Positions 1-8,742 of a stretch of DNA of 64,000 bases are shown here, piece after piece. Numbering within the stretch: position 1 is the first letter of the stretch; every line of letters begins with the position of its first letter. The notes below the pieces were generated by a model. The model worked only from the letters and a program-made list of their open reading frames with translations, made no database searches and was not told the origin of the DNA. Made by a program: the position numbers and the translations under genes. The DNA comes from Hyphomicrobiales bacterium (GTDB lineage Bacteria; Pseudomonadota; Alphaproteobacteria; Rhizobiales; Xanthobacteraceae): NCBI GenBank assembly GCA_003135415.1, contig PLBP01000035.1, positions 50,075 through 114,074 of the forward strand. The letters are read 5' to 3'.

Positions 1-1223
1 TCGAGCACGACGATGGCGTCGTCGACCACGAAGCCGACGCAGAGCGTCAGCGCCAGCAGCGTCATATTGTTGATCGAGAATCCGAACAGCCACATCGCCC
101 CGAAGGTGGCGACAATCGACAGCGGCAGCGCGAGCGATGGAATGATGGTCGCGCGCACGTCGCGCAGGAAAAGGAAAATCACGAACACGACGAGGCAGAC
201 CGCGAGTCCGAGGGTGAACTGAACGTCGCCGACCGCTTGGCGAATCGAAACCGAGCGATCGATCAACACCTCGATGTTGACCGCGCCCGGCACCTGCGCG
301 CGATATTCGGGCAGATGCTTTTTCACCAGATCGACGACCTCGACCGTGTTGGCATCGGGCTGGCGAAAGATCGCGAGATTGATCGCGCGCGTGTCGTTGA
401 ACCAGCCGGCGATACGCTCGTTTTCGACGCCGTCTTCGACGGTCGCGATTTCACTCAGACGGACGGGGGCGCCGTTCCGATACGCCACCACGACGTCCTT
501 GAACTTCTCCGAGCTTCTTGTCGGAAGGCCCATGTCGAGGGTGAGCGTTTGTTGCTGGCCGCCGATGACGCCGGTCGGCGTGATCGAGGAAACCGCCGCG
601 ACGGCGTTCTGCACCTCTTGCAGCGATATGCCCCGTGCCGCGATCGCATCGGGCTTGAGGCGAATGCGGACGGCAAATTTCTGGCTGCCGAAGATATTGA
701 CCTGCGCGACGCCCGGGAGCTGGGAGATCTGCTGCCCGATGATGGTGTCGGCATATTCATTGACCGCTGACTGCGGCAGCGTGTCCGACAGCACCGAGAG
801 GAATAGCACAGGCGCGTCGGCCGGGTTCACTTTCTTGTAGCTCGGCGGCGTCGTCATCTCGATCGGCAACTGCTTTTGCGCGACCGAGAGCGCCGATTGC
901 ACGTCGAGCGCGGCGGCGTCGATGTTGCGGCTCAAATCGAACTGAATGACGATCTGGCCGGTGCCGGTGGTGCTGGTCGAGGCCATCGACGAAACACCGG
1001 CGATCGTCGCGAGCTGGCGCTCGATCGGCGTCTGCACCGAAGCCGCCATCGTCTCGGGGTTCGCGCCCGGGAACGTCGTCGTAATCTGGATGGTGGGGAA
1101 ATCGACGCGCGGGAGCGCCGCGACCGCCAAGAGCCGATAGCCGAAAATGCCGGCCATGATCAGCGAGGCCATCAGCAGCGTGGTCATCACCGGACGGCGG
1201 ATGCAGAGTTCCGGAAGATTCAT
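1..1223 (-). CDS. RND-family multidrug efflux permease, N-terminal part
   Basis: This is the inner-membrane pump of a tripartite efflux system driven by the proton gradient. About 407 residues are present and the gene runs off the left edge. It starts MNLPELCIRRPVMTT, followed by the first membrane helix and a long periplasmic porter region. Near the edge it reaches the fourth helix, which reads NMTLLALTLCVGFVVDDAIV and carries the paired Asp residues used for proton relay. The ATG lies 3 bp after the stop of the adaptor gene, so the two are co-transcribed. The sequence resembles the MdtB/MdtC subgroup more than AcrB, but the substrate cannot be predicted from this part. Confidence 0.93.
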   Translation of the reverse strand, partial: MNLPELCIRRPVMTTLLMASLIMAGIFGYRLLAVAALPRVDFPTIQITTTFPGANPETMAASVQTPIERQLATIAGVSSMASTSTTGTGQIVIQFDLSRNIDAAALDVQSALSVAQKQLPIEMTTPPSYKKVNPADAPVLFLSVLSDTLPQSAVNEYADTIIGQQISQLPGVAQVNIFGSQKFAVRIRLKPDAIAARGISLQEVQNAVAAVSSITPTGVIGGQQQTLTLDMGLPTRSSEKFKDVVVAYRNGAPVRLSEIATVEDGVENERIAGWFNDTRAINLAIFRQPDANTVEVVDLVKKHLPEYRAQVPGAVNIEVLIDRSVSIRQAVGDVQFTLGLAVCLVVFVIFLFLRDVRATIIPSLALPLSIVATFGAMWLFGFSINNMTLLALTLCVGFVVDDAIVVL

Positions 1224-1226
1224 CGC

Positions 1227-2357
1227 CTAAGCTCCGGTCTGCCGCTTGATATCGACGCGCGCGCCGTCGCGGAGCGAAAGCTGCCCGTCGATCACGACGG
1301 TTTCGTCGCCGTTCAGCCCTTTGGTGACAACCGACTCGCCATCTACCGTGCGCGCGACCGTGATGTCGCGCACTTTCGCCATCCCGTTCTCCACCACGAA
1401 GACGAATGTGCCGCGCTGACCGTTTTGCACCGCGTCGCTCGGGATCGCGACCACATTCTTGTCCGTCCGGAGCGAAACGCGGACGCTTGCGAGCGTCCCG
1501 GGCCACAGCGTCTCGTCGGCGTTCTGGAACAGCGCGCGCACCAGGATCGTGCCGGTCTGCGGATCGACGGTATTCTCGATGAAGGCGACGTTGCCGCCGG
1601 TAATCAAATTGCCGCTCTGCAAGGTTGCCACCACCGTGGCGTCGTTTCCGGCCGCGCGCAGATCCGGGATGTAGCGCTCGGGCACGCCGAAGGTGACGTA
1701 GATCGGCGACATCTGATTGACGGTCGCGAGCGGCGTGCCGGTATCGGCGGCGCGCACCACGGTGCCCGGCCGCACGCCGGAGATGCCGACGCGGCCGGTC
1801 GCCGGCGACGAAATATCGTAGTAGCTGCGCTGGGCGCGAAGATTGTCGAGATTGGCCTGATCTTGCTTCACGGTCGCGGCCAGCATGTCGGCCGTCGTTT
1901 GCCCATCGTCGAGCGTGACTTTCGCGGTCGTGCCCTTGGCGACGAGGCCGGTAAAGCGCTCGACATCGCGCTTGGCTTTCACCAGCGATGCCTGATCGCG
2001 CGCGAGCGTCGCGTCGGCTTGCTCGACCATCGCGTCGATGGCGCGCGCATCGAGCTTGAAGAGAAGATCGCCCGCTTTTACGGCGGCGCCGTCCTCGAAC
2101 ATGACCTTGTCGATTTGGCTATCGACCCGCGCGCGGATTGCAACGCTCACGACCGGGAGCACCGAGCCCGGCGCCTCGACGCGATAGGGCAAGTCCTTGA
2201 TCACGGCTTTGCCGGTCGCAACCGCGATCAGGCGCGGCGGCGCGGTCTGCACGGCGGCGCCGGCGCCGACGAGCCACCAGCCGAGTCCGCCGACCAGCAG
2301 AAGCAAGACGACGCCGATTGCCGTTTGGGCCGGATCGAGTTTCTTGGTCAGCTTCAT
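1227..2357 (-). CDS. RND efflux periplasmic adaptor subunit (HlyD/MFP family)
   Basis: This membrane fusion protein links the RND permease to an outer-membrane channel. From the ATG at 2357 it has 376 residues, with one N-terminal membrane anchor (IGVVLLLLVGGLGWWLV). A barrel-sandwich/lipoyl region follows (RVDSQIDKVMFEDGAAVKAGDLLF), then a coiled-coil hairpin (EQADATLARDQASLVKAKRD), then the beta-barrel and membrane-proximal domains. A TTG at 2378 would add seven residues, but the ATG is preferred. It is the first gene of the efflux operon and sits 3 bp before the permease. No local regulator gene is visible. Confidence 0.93.
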   Translation of the reverse strand: MKLTKKLDPAQTAIGVVLLLLVGGLGWWLVGAGAAVQTAPPRLIAVATGKAVIKDLPYRVEAPGSVLPVVSVAIRARVDSQIDKVMFEDGAAVKAGDLLFKLDARAIDAMVEQADATLARDQASLVKAKRDVERFTGLVAKGTTAKVTLDDGQTTADMLAATVKQDQANLDNLRAQRSYYDISSPATGRVGISGVRPGTVVRAADTGTPLATVNQMSPIYVTFGVPERYIPDLRAAGNDATVVATLQSGNLITGGNVAFIENTVDPQTGTILVRALFQNADETLWPGTLASVRVSLRTDKNVVAIPSDAVQNGQRGTFVFVVENGMAKVRDITVARTVDGESVVTKGLNGDETVVIDGQLSLRDGARVDIKRQTGA

Positions 2358-2553
2358 GCGGTGTTTTCGACCATTCAACGGATAAACGCCGGGGTATCGC
2401 GACCTTTCCCGCAGCGCGGTTCTCGTATCATCCGTCGCCCTTCACGCGAATTAACATGGGCAAGCTGAGCTTGTCCCGCGTCCGTGCGCACAAGTGCGCG
2501 AGCGGGGTGCTACTCATAGCTCGGGTCCCGGCATGGAACCAAGGCCATGGGTT

Positions 2554-2952
2554 TCAACCCTTGAGCAGGGTAAACCCTGCGGATTCCGCGGTGCACATAT
2601 CGAAAGTAACCGTGACATCGCAACCACATGCCCGGTTGAGCGCGGCCAATAGACAATCCGAAAATGCGGTCTCGCCCGATTTAAAATTCTCCACCGCGAT
2701 GAGGGCCTCGTTGGCGTTGGGAATGGTGAATTCCGGCGCCCGTAAAATCCGTTCCAGATATTCGGCAATGGCGGGGCGTTTCAGCTTGAAGCTCCGCTCG
2801 AGCCTGGAAGCAAGTTCGACCAGCACCAGGGGGTGGACGAAGCATCCGCCTTCCGGGGCGGCGATGGTGACGAGCGCTTCGACCCGGCCCGTGAGGGCGG
2901 GTTCGCTCCGGTCGAAAAGTCGCAGCAGGATTTCGGCATCGAGCCCGATCAT
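2554..2952 (-). CDS. PIN-domain ribonuclease toxin (VapC-like)
   Basis: This is a predicted 132-residue toxin endonuclease. The start at 2952 (MIGLDAEILLRLF) was chosen because it overlaps the antitoxin stop as ATGA and begins exactly at the PIN fold. The acidic residues expected for metal binding are visible: Asp5, a Glu in VLVELASRLE, an Asp in AFSDCLLAALN and a late Asp in VTVTFDMC. PIN toxins typically cleave tRNA or rRNA; the target here is unknown. A longer frame upstream only reads through the antitoxin gene out of frame. Confidence 0.85.
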   Translation of the reverse strand: MIGLDAEILLRLFDRSEPALTGRVEALVTIAAPEGGCFVHPLVLVELASRLERSFKLKRPAIAEYLERILRAPEFTIPNANEALIAVENFKSGETAFSDCLLAALNRACGCDVTVTFDMCTAESAGFTLLKG

Positions 2953-3206
2953 GACCGCGGTTTGCGGTTTGGGCCCGAATTGCCGCCGTTTTCGGGGGCG
3001 ACGCCGCCCGCGAGCCGGAGCGGGGTGAGCTCGTCCCGCCCCTCCAGAATCGAGCGGCGGAGCCATTTGCGCAGCACCACGCGGCCATCGTCTTCGAGGC
3101 AGAAGTCGATGCAGTCTCCGGGTTTCAGGTCCCAGCGGCGGCGGAGCTCCACCGGAAGCGTGATCTGGCCTTTGCTTGTCAGGGTCGAGCGGGATTTGAA
3201 GCTCAT
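2949..3206 (-). CDS. AbrB/SpoVT-type antitoxin of a VapBC-like pair
   Basis: This 85-residue protein has an N-terminal swapped-hairpin DNA-binding domain (STLTSKGQITLPVELRRRW, then LKPGDCIDFCLEDDGRVVL). The C-terminal tail rich in Arg, Gly and Asn probably binds and neutralises the toxin. It overlaps the toxin gene by 4 bp (ATGA), the usual translational coupling of toxin-antitoxin pairs. Three direct repeats just upstream are a likely autorepression site. The AbrB fold is well supported; its role as antitoxin is inferred from the neighbour. Confidence 0.85.
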   Translation of the reverse strand: MSFKSRSTLTSKGQITLPVELRRRWDLKPGDCIDFCLEDDGRVVLRKWLRRSILEGRDELTPLRLAGGVAPENGGNSGPNRKPRS

Positions 3207-3223
3207 GTAAGTAATATATCCTT

Positions 3224-3259
3224 TCCTTACTAAATTCCTTACTTTTTTTAACTCCTTAC
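3224..3259 (-). promoter_or_regulatory. Candidate operator: three GTAAGGA direct repeats upstream of the antitoxin gene
   Basis: On the minus strand GTAAGGA occurs three times, at 3253-3259, 3236-3242 and 3224-3230, in an AT-rich leader that contrasts with the GC-rich surroundings. A GTAAG at 3207-3211 on the plus strand forms an inverted half-site with the last repeat. Toxin-antitoxin promoters are usually repressed by their own complex at such repeats. The role is inferred. Confidence 0.5.
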
Positions 3260-3344
3260 CATTATCCCACAGTGATGCCGCCCATGCAATGGCCGGTTCG
3301 GCCCGAAAAATCAGGGTAGCCCTATGCGCGAAAATTAAGGGGCG

Positions 3345-3779
3345 TCAGACCTTCACGTCGAGGGCGAGCGAGATGTCCTTCACCCCGGCGAGCGCCTTCG
3401 AGACCGGGCAGCCCTTTTTCGCGCCTTCGGCGATCTCGCGCACCTTGGCGGCATCGGCGCCCGGCACCTCGACCTTGCAGGTGAGCGCGCTTTTGGTGAT
3501 GTCGGCGCCGGCCGATCCCATCACGACTTCCACCTCGCAGCCGGTCTCGATCGACTTCGCCGACATCTTCGCGCGCATCAACCCGAAGCCGAGCGCCATG
3601 GTGTAACAACTGGCGTGGGCGGCGGCGATCAGCTCTTCCGGCGTGGTGCCTGGAACGCCGCCCTCGAAGCGGCCCTTGGCGCTGTAGGGCGCGTCCTTGA
3701 AGAGACCGCTGCCGGCGGTGATCTTGCCGGCACCTTCGGTCATCGAACCGGCCCAACTGGCCCTCGCTGTGCTTTTCAT
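3345..3779 (-). CDS. OsmC family peroxiredoxin-like protein
   Basis: This 144-residue cytoplasmic protein belongs to the OsmC/Ohr superfamily, which reduces organic hydroperoxides through a pair of cysteines. Both are present: AHASCYTMALGFGL, and KKGCPVSKALAG near the C-terminus. Other family marks are the N-terminal ARASWAGSMTEGAGKI and GVPGTTPEELIAAAHASC. The length matches OsmC. The ATG at 3779 follows a GAGGAG ribosome site. It appears to be a single gene, with about 130 bp to the next gene upstream. Confidence 0.92.
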   Translation of the reverse strand: MKSTARASWAGSMTEGAGKITAGSGLFKDAPYSAKGRFEGGVPGTTPEELIAAAHASCYTMALGFGLMRAKMSAKSIETGCEVEVVMGSAGADITKSALTCKVEVPGADAAKVREIAEGAKKGCPVSKALAGVKDISLALDVKV

Positions 3780-3912
3780 CTCGGATGCTCCTCTCCATTT
3801 GTTGCTTGGATCGTTGTCCCAAACTTACCCCAATTGCCGGATGCGTGCATGTTCGTTACGGACGCGAGCGAAACCGCGGCGGCACCCGTAACTGAAGCAC
3901 CGCCGTAAGCAT

Positions 3913-4386
3913 TCAGTGGTGATGCTCGTGCATGCCGCCCATAGCGCCCATGCGCTCGACCGCGAATTCGACGTCGACCTTGCCCGCCTTCTCGAAGACG
4001 AGCGTGCCCTTGAACGGCTTTCCCTCGACGGGCGGCGCTTTGAGATCGAGAAACATCAGGTGATAGCCGCCGGGCTCGAACTTGACGCTCTCACCGGGCG
4101 CGATCTCGAGGCCGCCCTCGAGCGGGCGCATCGTCATCGTGCCGCCATTCATCGTCATTTGGTGAATTTGAAAACGGTCGGCAATTTCGCTCGAGCCGCC
4201 GACGAGACGGTCGGGCGCGGTGCCTTTGTTCTCGATCACGAGATAGCCGCCGGCGACATTCGCGCCCTTGGGGGTGGCCCGCGACCAGGGATGCTCGATG
4301 TGAATCGAGCCGACCGTATAATCGTCGGCGGAGGCGATTGACGTGAGCGCGAAAAGGGCCGCGCCGATGATGGCTGCGAAACGCAT
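3913..4386 (-). CDS. PCu(A)C family periplasmic copper chaperone
   Basis: This is a 157-residue secreted protein with a clear signal peptide (MRFAAIIGAALFALTSIASA). Members bind Cu(I) through Met and His and deliver it to the CuA or CuB site of cytochrome oxidase. The ligand motif is visible: IHQMTMNGGTMTMRP, then GGYHLMFLDL. An extra His/Met-rich tail (MGAMGGMHEHHH) may store or capture copper. A strong AGGGAGAT ribosome site precedes the ATG. The upstream gene on the same strand is a cysteine-rich DUF2946-like protein, a pairing consistent with copper handling. Confidence 0.93.
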   Translation of the reverse strand: MRFAAIIGAALFALTSIASADDYTVGSIHIEHPWSRATPKGANVAGGYLVIENKGTAPDRLVGGSSEIADRFQIHQMTMNGGTMTMRPLEGGLEIAPGESVKFEPGGYHLMFLDLKAPPVEGKPFKGTLVFEKAGKVDVEFAVERMGAMGGMHEHHH

Positions 4387-4454
4387 GGATATCTCCCTGT
4401 TACGGAGCGCCGATTGGGCGGGCTCCGGCTCTGATCGAACGGATGGAAGCAGGA

Positions 4455-4796
4455 TCAGATGCGGGCAGGAGGTGCGCGGGCGGACGGGTGGCGATTGGCC
4501 GGCAAGCGGAAGAAATCCGTTTCATCCGCGAGCCAGGTAATACGCGCGAAGACAGGTATGGGGATCCCGGCGGCGGGAGCCGGGAGTGCCGCCGCGCCGC
4601 TGCAACAAGCGATGCAGCAGTCGAGATCGTGCCGCGCCGGTAAAACGGGCAACTGACCGCCCGCGAGGCTCGAAGCGCTGCAAAAGGAAGTGCCGAGAGC
4701 GGCCGATTGGCTCGCCGATACCGCGCCGAATACCGCCGCCAGCATCATGCCGTAGGCGGTGGCGAGCGCGATCAGCGGTCTGGTGCGGCGGCGCAT
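4455..4796 (-). CDS. Small secreted Cys/His protein, DUF2946-like
   Basis: This frame encodes 113 residues from an ATG at 4796. A basic N-terminus and hydrophobic stretch (MRRRTRPLIALATAYGMMLAAV) look like a signal or anchor. A cysteine cluster follows (FCSAS, then HDLDCCIACCSG) and then a Pro/Ala-rich tail. DUF2946 proteins have this layout and often neighbour copper genes. It lies 68 bp upstream of the PCu(A)C gene on the same strand. The ribosome site is weak and the frame is GC-biased, so the gene call is moderate and the metal role is inferred. Confidence 0.55.
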   Translation of the reverse strand: MRRRTRPLIALATAYGMMLAAVFGAVSASQSAALGTSFCSASSLAGGQLPVLPARHDLDCCIACCSGAAALPAPAAGIPIPVFARITWLADETDFFRLPANRHPSARAPPARI

Positions 4797-4884
4797 GGGT
4801 AAAATCCAACGATCCGCCACAGTTTTAGCTGATTGCAGCAATGCTTGCGAGCGGATAGGTAAGCGCCAACCAAAGGCCGATGCC

Positions 4885-5271
4885 ATGAGCAATAACGCCC
4901 AGAAAAACAAGCGCGCCGTCGTCGACTTTTACGACATGATGTTCAATCAGTCGAAGCCGATGGATGCCGTGCGGCAATTCGTCGGCAAGGAATACGCGCA
5001 GCACAATCCGAAGGTCGAGGACGGCAAGGACGGCTTCATCGCCTATTTCAGCAAGATGGCGAAGGACTTTCCGGGCAAGAGCGTGCAGTTCAAGCGGGTG
5101 ATCGCCGAGGGAAATTTCGTGGTGCTGCATACCCACCAAAAATGGCCGGGCGGCCCGGACTGGGCGGGCATCGATATCTTCCGCTTGGACGAGGATGGAA
5201 AAATCGTCGAGCACTGGGACGTGCTGCAACAGGTTCCGAAGAAATCGGCGAACTCCAATTCGATGTTTTGA
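4885..5271 (+). CDS. SnoaL-like / NTF2-fold polyketide cyclase family protein
   Basis: This 128-residue protein belongs to the SnoaL-like family with an NTF2 fold. Typical stretches are VVDFYDMMFNQSKPMDAVRQ, YAQHNPKVEDGKDGFIAYF and DIFRLDEDGKIVEHWDVLQ. Bacterial stand-alone members are generally uncharacterised small-molecule binders or isomerases. The start at 4885 matches the family N-terminus; a longer frame to 4759 would add an unlikely leader. It is transcribed away from the copper genes and converges on the hyf-like operon, so the context gives no clue to substrate. Confidence 0.85.
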   Translation: MSNNAQKNKRAVVDFYDMMFNQSKPMDAVRQFVGKEYAQHNPKVEDGKDGFIAYFSKMAKDFPGKSVQFKRVIAEGNFVVLHTHQKWPGGPDWAGIDIFRLDEDGKIVEHWDVLQQVPKKSANSNSMF

Positions 5272-5802
5272 TTAGCGCGAGGCCATCTCGATCAAGGCGA
5301 TCAGGCCGCTTAGGATCTCGACCGGCCGCGGCGGGCAGCCGGGAATGCGAAGATCGACCGGCACCACGTCCTCGACCGCGCCGATACAGGCGTAGCTGCC
5401 CTTGAAGAGGCCGCCGGTGCAGGCGCAATCGCCGAGTGCCACGACCCATTTCGGAGCGGGCGTGGCATTGTAGGTGCGCTCGAGCGCCGTTTTCATATTG
5501 GCGGTGACCGGACCCGTGACCAGAAGAACGTCGGCATGGCGGGGCGAAGCGACGAACTTCAGGCCGAAGCGCTCGAGGTCATAGACCGGATTGTTGAGCG
5601 CGTGGATTTCGAGCTCGCAGCCATTGCATGAGCCCGCATCGACCTCGCGGATCGAAAGCGCGCGGCCGAGCACGCGGCGCGCGGAATCCTGAAGCGTCTT
5701 CGCGAGTTCCTTCGCCGCCTTGTCGCCGGACGAGGGCCCCGCGATGGTGGCGGGCTTTTCCACGAGCGCCCGCAGGAGAAGCTTTTCGAGCCGCGCGCTC
5801 AT
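5272..5802 (-). CDS. hyfI: Hydrogenase-4-like small subunit (HyfI/NuoB family)
   Basis: This 176-residue subunit is homologous to HyfI/HycG and NuoB and would hold the proximal [4Fe-4S] cluster next to the large subunit. The cysteine ligands appear intact: SCNGCELEIHAL, GDCACTGGLF and PGCPPRPVEIL. Its start overlaps the large-subunit stop by 4 bp. It is the last gene of a six-gene operon, and no ferredoxin-like HyfA/HyfH gene follows. The intact cluster ligands contrast with the lost nickel ligands of its partner. The physiological redox partner is unknown. Confidence 0.88.
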   Translation of the reverse strand: MSARLEKLLLRALVEKPATIAGPSSGDKAAKELAKTLQDSARRVLGRALSIREVDAGSCNGCELEIHALNNPVYDLERFGLKFVASPRHADVLLVTGPVTANMKTALERTYNATPAPKWVVALGDCACTGGLFKGSYACIGAVEDVVPVDLRIPGCPPRPVEILSGLIALIEMASR

Positions 5803-7292
5803 AGATCGTGCCCCGAATAGGAGCAGTTGAAGGACTTATTGCAAAGCGGGAAGTCGGCGACGATGTTGCCCTCCACCGCCGCCTCCAACAGCGGCCATTG
5901 AAACCACGACGGGTCGCGCGGATGGCAGCGTAGAACCGTGCCGCCGGCGGCGAGCTTCAGCCAGACGAAAATATCGCCGCGGAAGCCTTCCACCATTGCC
6001 GTGCCCTCGCGTTCCTCGCCAACAGAAGAAATCGGGGCTTTGATTGCACCGCTCGGCAACTGATCGAGGACTTGCGCGATCAGCGCGAGACTCTGCTCGA
6101 TTTCCCGGATGCGGATCCAGACGCGGGCATTGACGTCGCCTTCCTGCAGCAGCGGAACGGCGAATTGCAACTCGTCATAGGGCGCATAAGCGAGATCGCG
6201 GCGCGCGTCGAACGCGCGGCCGGACGCGCGCCCAACATAGCCGCCCGGCGCGAAGCGACGCGCGAGCTCGGCGGTGACGATTCCGGTCGTGACCATGCGA
6301 TCTTGCAGCGAGGGCGTGTCGTCATAGATTGCCACGAGTTCGGGAAAATCCCGTGAGATCGTGGCGAGTAGCGCGCGCAGCCGCGCCTCGCCTTCCTTCT
6401 TGAGATTGACCGCGACCCCGCCCGGAACGATGCAATCGCGCATCAGGCGATGGCCGAAGGCGATGTCGGCGGCTTGCAGGACTTCCTCGCGCAGAATTCC
6501 GCAATGGGCTTGGACCGCGACGAAAGAAGCGTCGTTGCAGATCGCGCCGAAGTCGCCGAGATGATTGGCGATGCGCTCCAGCTCCGCCATCAGCGCGCGC
6601 AAATAGGTGGCGCGAGCAGGCACCGAAACGTCCAATGCGGCTTCCGCCGCGCGCGCAAACGCATAGGCGTAGGCTACGGTCGAATCGCCGGATACGCGCC
6701 CGATCAGCTTCGCGGCGTGATCGAGCGGCGCCCCCGCCATCAGCCGCTCGGTGCCCTTGTGGACATAGCCGAGGCGCTCCTCGAGCCGGACCACGGTTTC
6801 CCCGTTCGCCGTGAAGCGGAAATGGCCGGGTTCGATGATGCCCGCATGCACCGGCCCCACCGGAATCTCGTGCAAGCCTTCGCCCTCGGCCGGCAGGAAG
6901 GCGTAGCCGGTATCATGGACCACGCGCGCGAGTCGGCGCTTCTCGGCAAGCGGCATGGTGATCGTCCACTTGCCGTGATCGAGCCAGGGGCGCGTGTCGG
7001 GAAGTCCTTGCGGCTCGTGCCCGAAGAGATCGCGGATCGCACGCTCGAGCCGAATGGCGGGCGCGTGATGCGCGCCGACCGAGGGATAGCGCCCCTCTTC
7101 CACTTTCACCGTGACGATGCGCGGCTCGTCGCTTCCGATGCCGCGCAAGGCCATGTGCACGCGATCAACTTCCGCGAACAGCGCGAACAACTCGCCCTCG
7201 CCGCGGCCGAGCGCTTCGGCGCATTCGCCCCAGGCCGCCTTGTCGATTTCCTGGCGCAACCAGAGTTTCATTTCGTCAATGCGTTTTGCCAT
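5799..7292 (-). CDS. hyfG: Hydrogenase-4-like large subunit (HyfG/NuoCD family) lacking Ni-Fe cysteines
   Basis: This 497-residue protein has a short NuoC-like N-terminal part (to about residue 110) and a NuoD/HycE-like large-subunit domain (IPVGPVHAGIIEPGHFRF, YVHKGTERLM). Group 4 [NiFe] hydrogenases carry a CxxC after RV in the first metal motif; here the sequence is RVSGDST (residues 199-205), with both cysteines replaced by Ser. In the C-terminal motif only the first cysteine seems kept (FNCSYSGHDL). It therefore cannot bind a normal Ni-Fe centre. Such proteins occur in Ehr (energy-converting hydrogenase-related) complexes of unresolved function. The start at 7292 lies 4 bp after the preceding stop. 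Confidence 0.88.
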   Translation of the reverse strand: MAKRIDEMKLWLRQEIDKAAWGECAEALGRGEGELFALFAEVDRVHMALRGIGSDEPRIVTVKVEEGRYPSVGAHHAPAIRLERAIRDLFGHEPQGLPDTRPWLDHGKWTITMPLAEKRRLARVVHDTGYAFLPAEGEGLHEIPVGPVHAGIIEPGHFRFTANGETVVRLEERLGYVHKGTERLMAGAPLDHAAKLIGRVSGDSTVAYAYAFARAAEAALDVSVPARATYLRALMAELERIANHLGDFGAICNDASFVAVQAHCGILREEVLQAADIAFGHRLMRDCIVPGGVAVNLKKEGEARLRALLATISRDFPELVAIYDDTPSLQDRMVTTGIVTAELARRFAPGGYVGRASGRAFDARRDLAYAPYDELQFAVPLLQEGDVNARVWIRIREIEQSLALIAQVLDQLPSGAIKAPISSVGEEREGTAMVEGFRGDIFVWLKLAAGGTVLRCHPRDPSWFQWPLLEAAVEGNIVADFPLCNKSFNCSYSGHDL

Positions 7293-7296
7293 CGCC

Positions 7297-8742
7297 TCAC
7301 CCGAGCATTTTCGCGACCGCCTCGAACCAGCGAACGAGGGGTTGCGGCAAGTAAATTCCCGCGGCGAGCACGATGGCAAGATGCGCATAGAGCGGAAACA
7401 AGGTCGCCATGGGAATTGCTTCGGAGGGCGAGGGTTTGCCGAATAGAACGTCCTGCAAGCGGATGATGAGAGCGCCGAAGGCAATCAGTAGTCCGAAGCC
7501 GAAAATCGCTGCGAGCCACGGCTCGCGCGCAAACGTCGAGGTCGCGAGCAGGAATTCCGCCTTAAAAATCCCGAACGGCGGCAGCCCCGCGATCGCCACC
7601 ACCGCAAGCGCAAACGCGAAGGCGAGCGAAGGATTGCTCTCCGACAATCCGTGAATTTGCGCGAAGCGCTGCGTACCCTTCGCCTGCGCGATGTGACCGA
7701 CCGCGAAGAAGATCGCGGACTTGGTGAGCGAGTGCATGGTCATCTGCAGGAGGCCGGCGAAATTCGCCAGCGCCCCGCCGAGGCCGAAGGCGAAGGTGAC
7801 GATGCCCATATGCTCGATCGAGGAATAAGCAAAGAAGCGTTTGATGTCGCGGCGGCGGTAAAGCATGAATGCCGCGAAGACGAGCGAGACGAGGCCCATG
7901 ATCACCATCAGCGGCGCGGGCGCAATCGCGTTGGGATTGACCGCGAGCAGAATCTTGAATCGCAACAGCGCGTAAAGCGCGACGTTCAAGAGGAGGCCCG
8001 AGAGCACCGCGGAAATCGGCGTCGGGCCTTCGGCGTGGGCGTCGGGAAGCCATGCGTGCAGCGGCGCGAGGCCAATCTTGGTGCCGTAGCCCAGCAATAG
8101 GAATATGAAAGCGAGATTGAGAATACCGGCATCGAAGGTTGCGGCGCGCGCGACGAGCGTGGTCCACACCATCGAGTCGAAGCCAGCACCAATGACCGGC
8201 TGCGCTGCGAGATAGACCAGGATGGTGCCGAACAGCGCGAGCGCGATGCCGACGCTGCCGAGGATGAAATATTTCCACGCGGCTTCCAGCGCCTCGTGGG
8301 TGCGGTAGATGCCAACCATCAGCACCGTCGTGAGCGTGGCGATTTCTACCGCCACCCACATCAGGCCGATATTGTTGGCGACGAGCGCGAGGTTCAACGC
8401 GAACATCAGCGTCTGATACATCGCGTGATAAAAACGCAAATTGATCGGCGTGAGGCGACCGATCTTCAATTCGTGCGCGATGTAGCTCGCGCTGAAGACG
8501 CTCGTGGTGAAGCCGACGAAAGTCGTGAGCGTGATGAAAACATTATTGAGATCGTCGATGAAGAGATAGTGGTCTAGCGCCGGCCGCTGCAACAGGAGCA
8601 AGGCAGCCGCGAGAAAGGTGAAGAGCGCGGCCGCGACATTGACGGCGGCACCGATGCGGTAGTTCGGCAGAAACGCGAGCAATCCCGCGGCGAGCGCCGG
8701 GATCACAAGCACGGCCATGACGGCGGCATCCGCGATACTCAT
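7297..8742 (-). CDS. hyfF: Hydrogenase-4-like antiporter-type subunit HyfF (NuoL/M/N family)
   Basis: This 481-residue polytopic membrane protein belongs to the proton-conducting Mrp/NuoL-M-N family. Recognisable segments are MWVAVEIATLTTVLMVGIYR, GLAPLHAWLPDAHAEGPTPI and RFFAYSSIEHMGIVTFAFGL, which contain the conserved Glu, Lys and His residues of the ion channel. It is the second antiporter-like subunit of the operon, so the complex should have at least two ion-translocating modules. Its ATG overlaps the hyfE stop by 4 bp. Confidence 0.9.
   Translation of the reverse strand: MSIADAAVMAVLVIPALAAGLLAFLPNYRIGAAVNVAAALFTFLAAALLLLQRPALDHYLFIDDLNNVFITLTTFVGFTTSVFSASYIAHELKIGRLTPINLRFYHAMYQTLMFALNLALVANNIGLMWVAVEIATLTTVLMVGIYRTHEALEAAWKYFILGSVGIALALFGTILVYLAAQPVIGAGFDSMVWTTLVARAATFDAGILNLAFIFLLLGYGTKIGLAPLHAWLPDAHAEGPTPISAVLSGLLLNVALYALLRFKILLAVNPNAIAPAPLMVIMGLVSLVFAAFMLYRRRDIKRFFAYSSIEHMGIVTFAFGLGGALANFAGLLQMTMHSLTKSAIFFAVGHIAQAKGTQRFAQIHGLSESNPSLAFAFALAVVAIAGLPPFGIFKAEFLLATSTFAREPWLAAIFGFGLLIAFGALIIRLQDVLFGKPSPSEAIPMATLFPLYAHLAIVLAAGIYLPQPLVRWFEAVAKMLG

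Noticed and set aside
6450-7466. A 338-codon plus-strand open frame opposite hyfG
   Set aside because: It mirrors the real large-subunit gene, is rich in Arg, Ala and His as expected of a GC-rich antisense frame, and has no recognisable motif.
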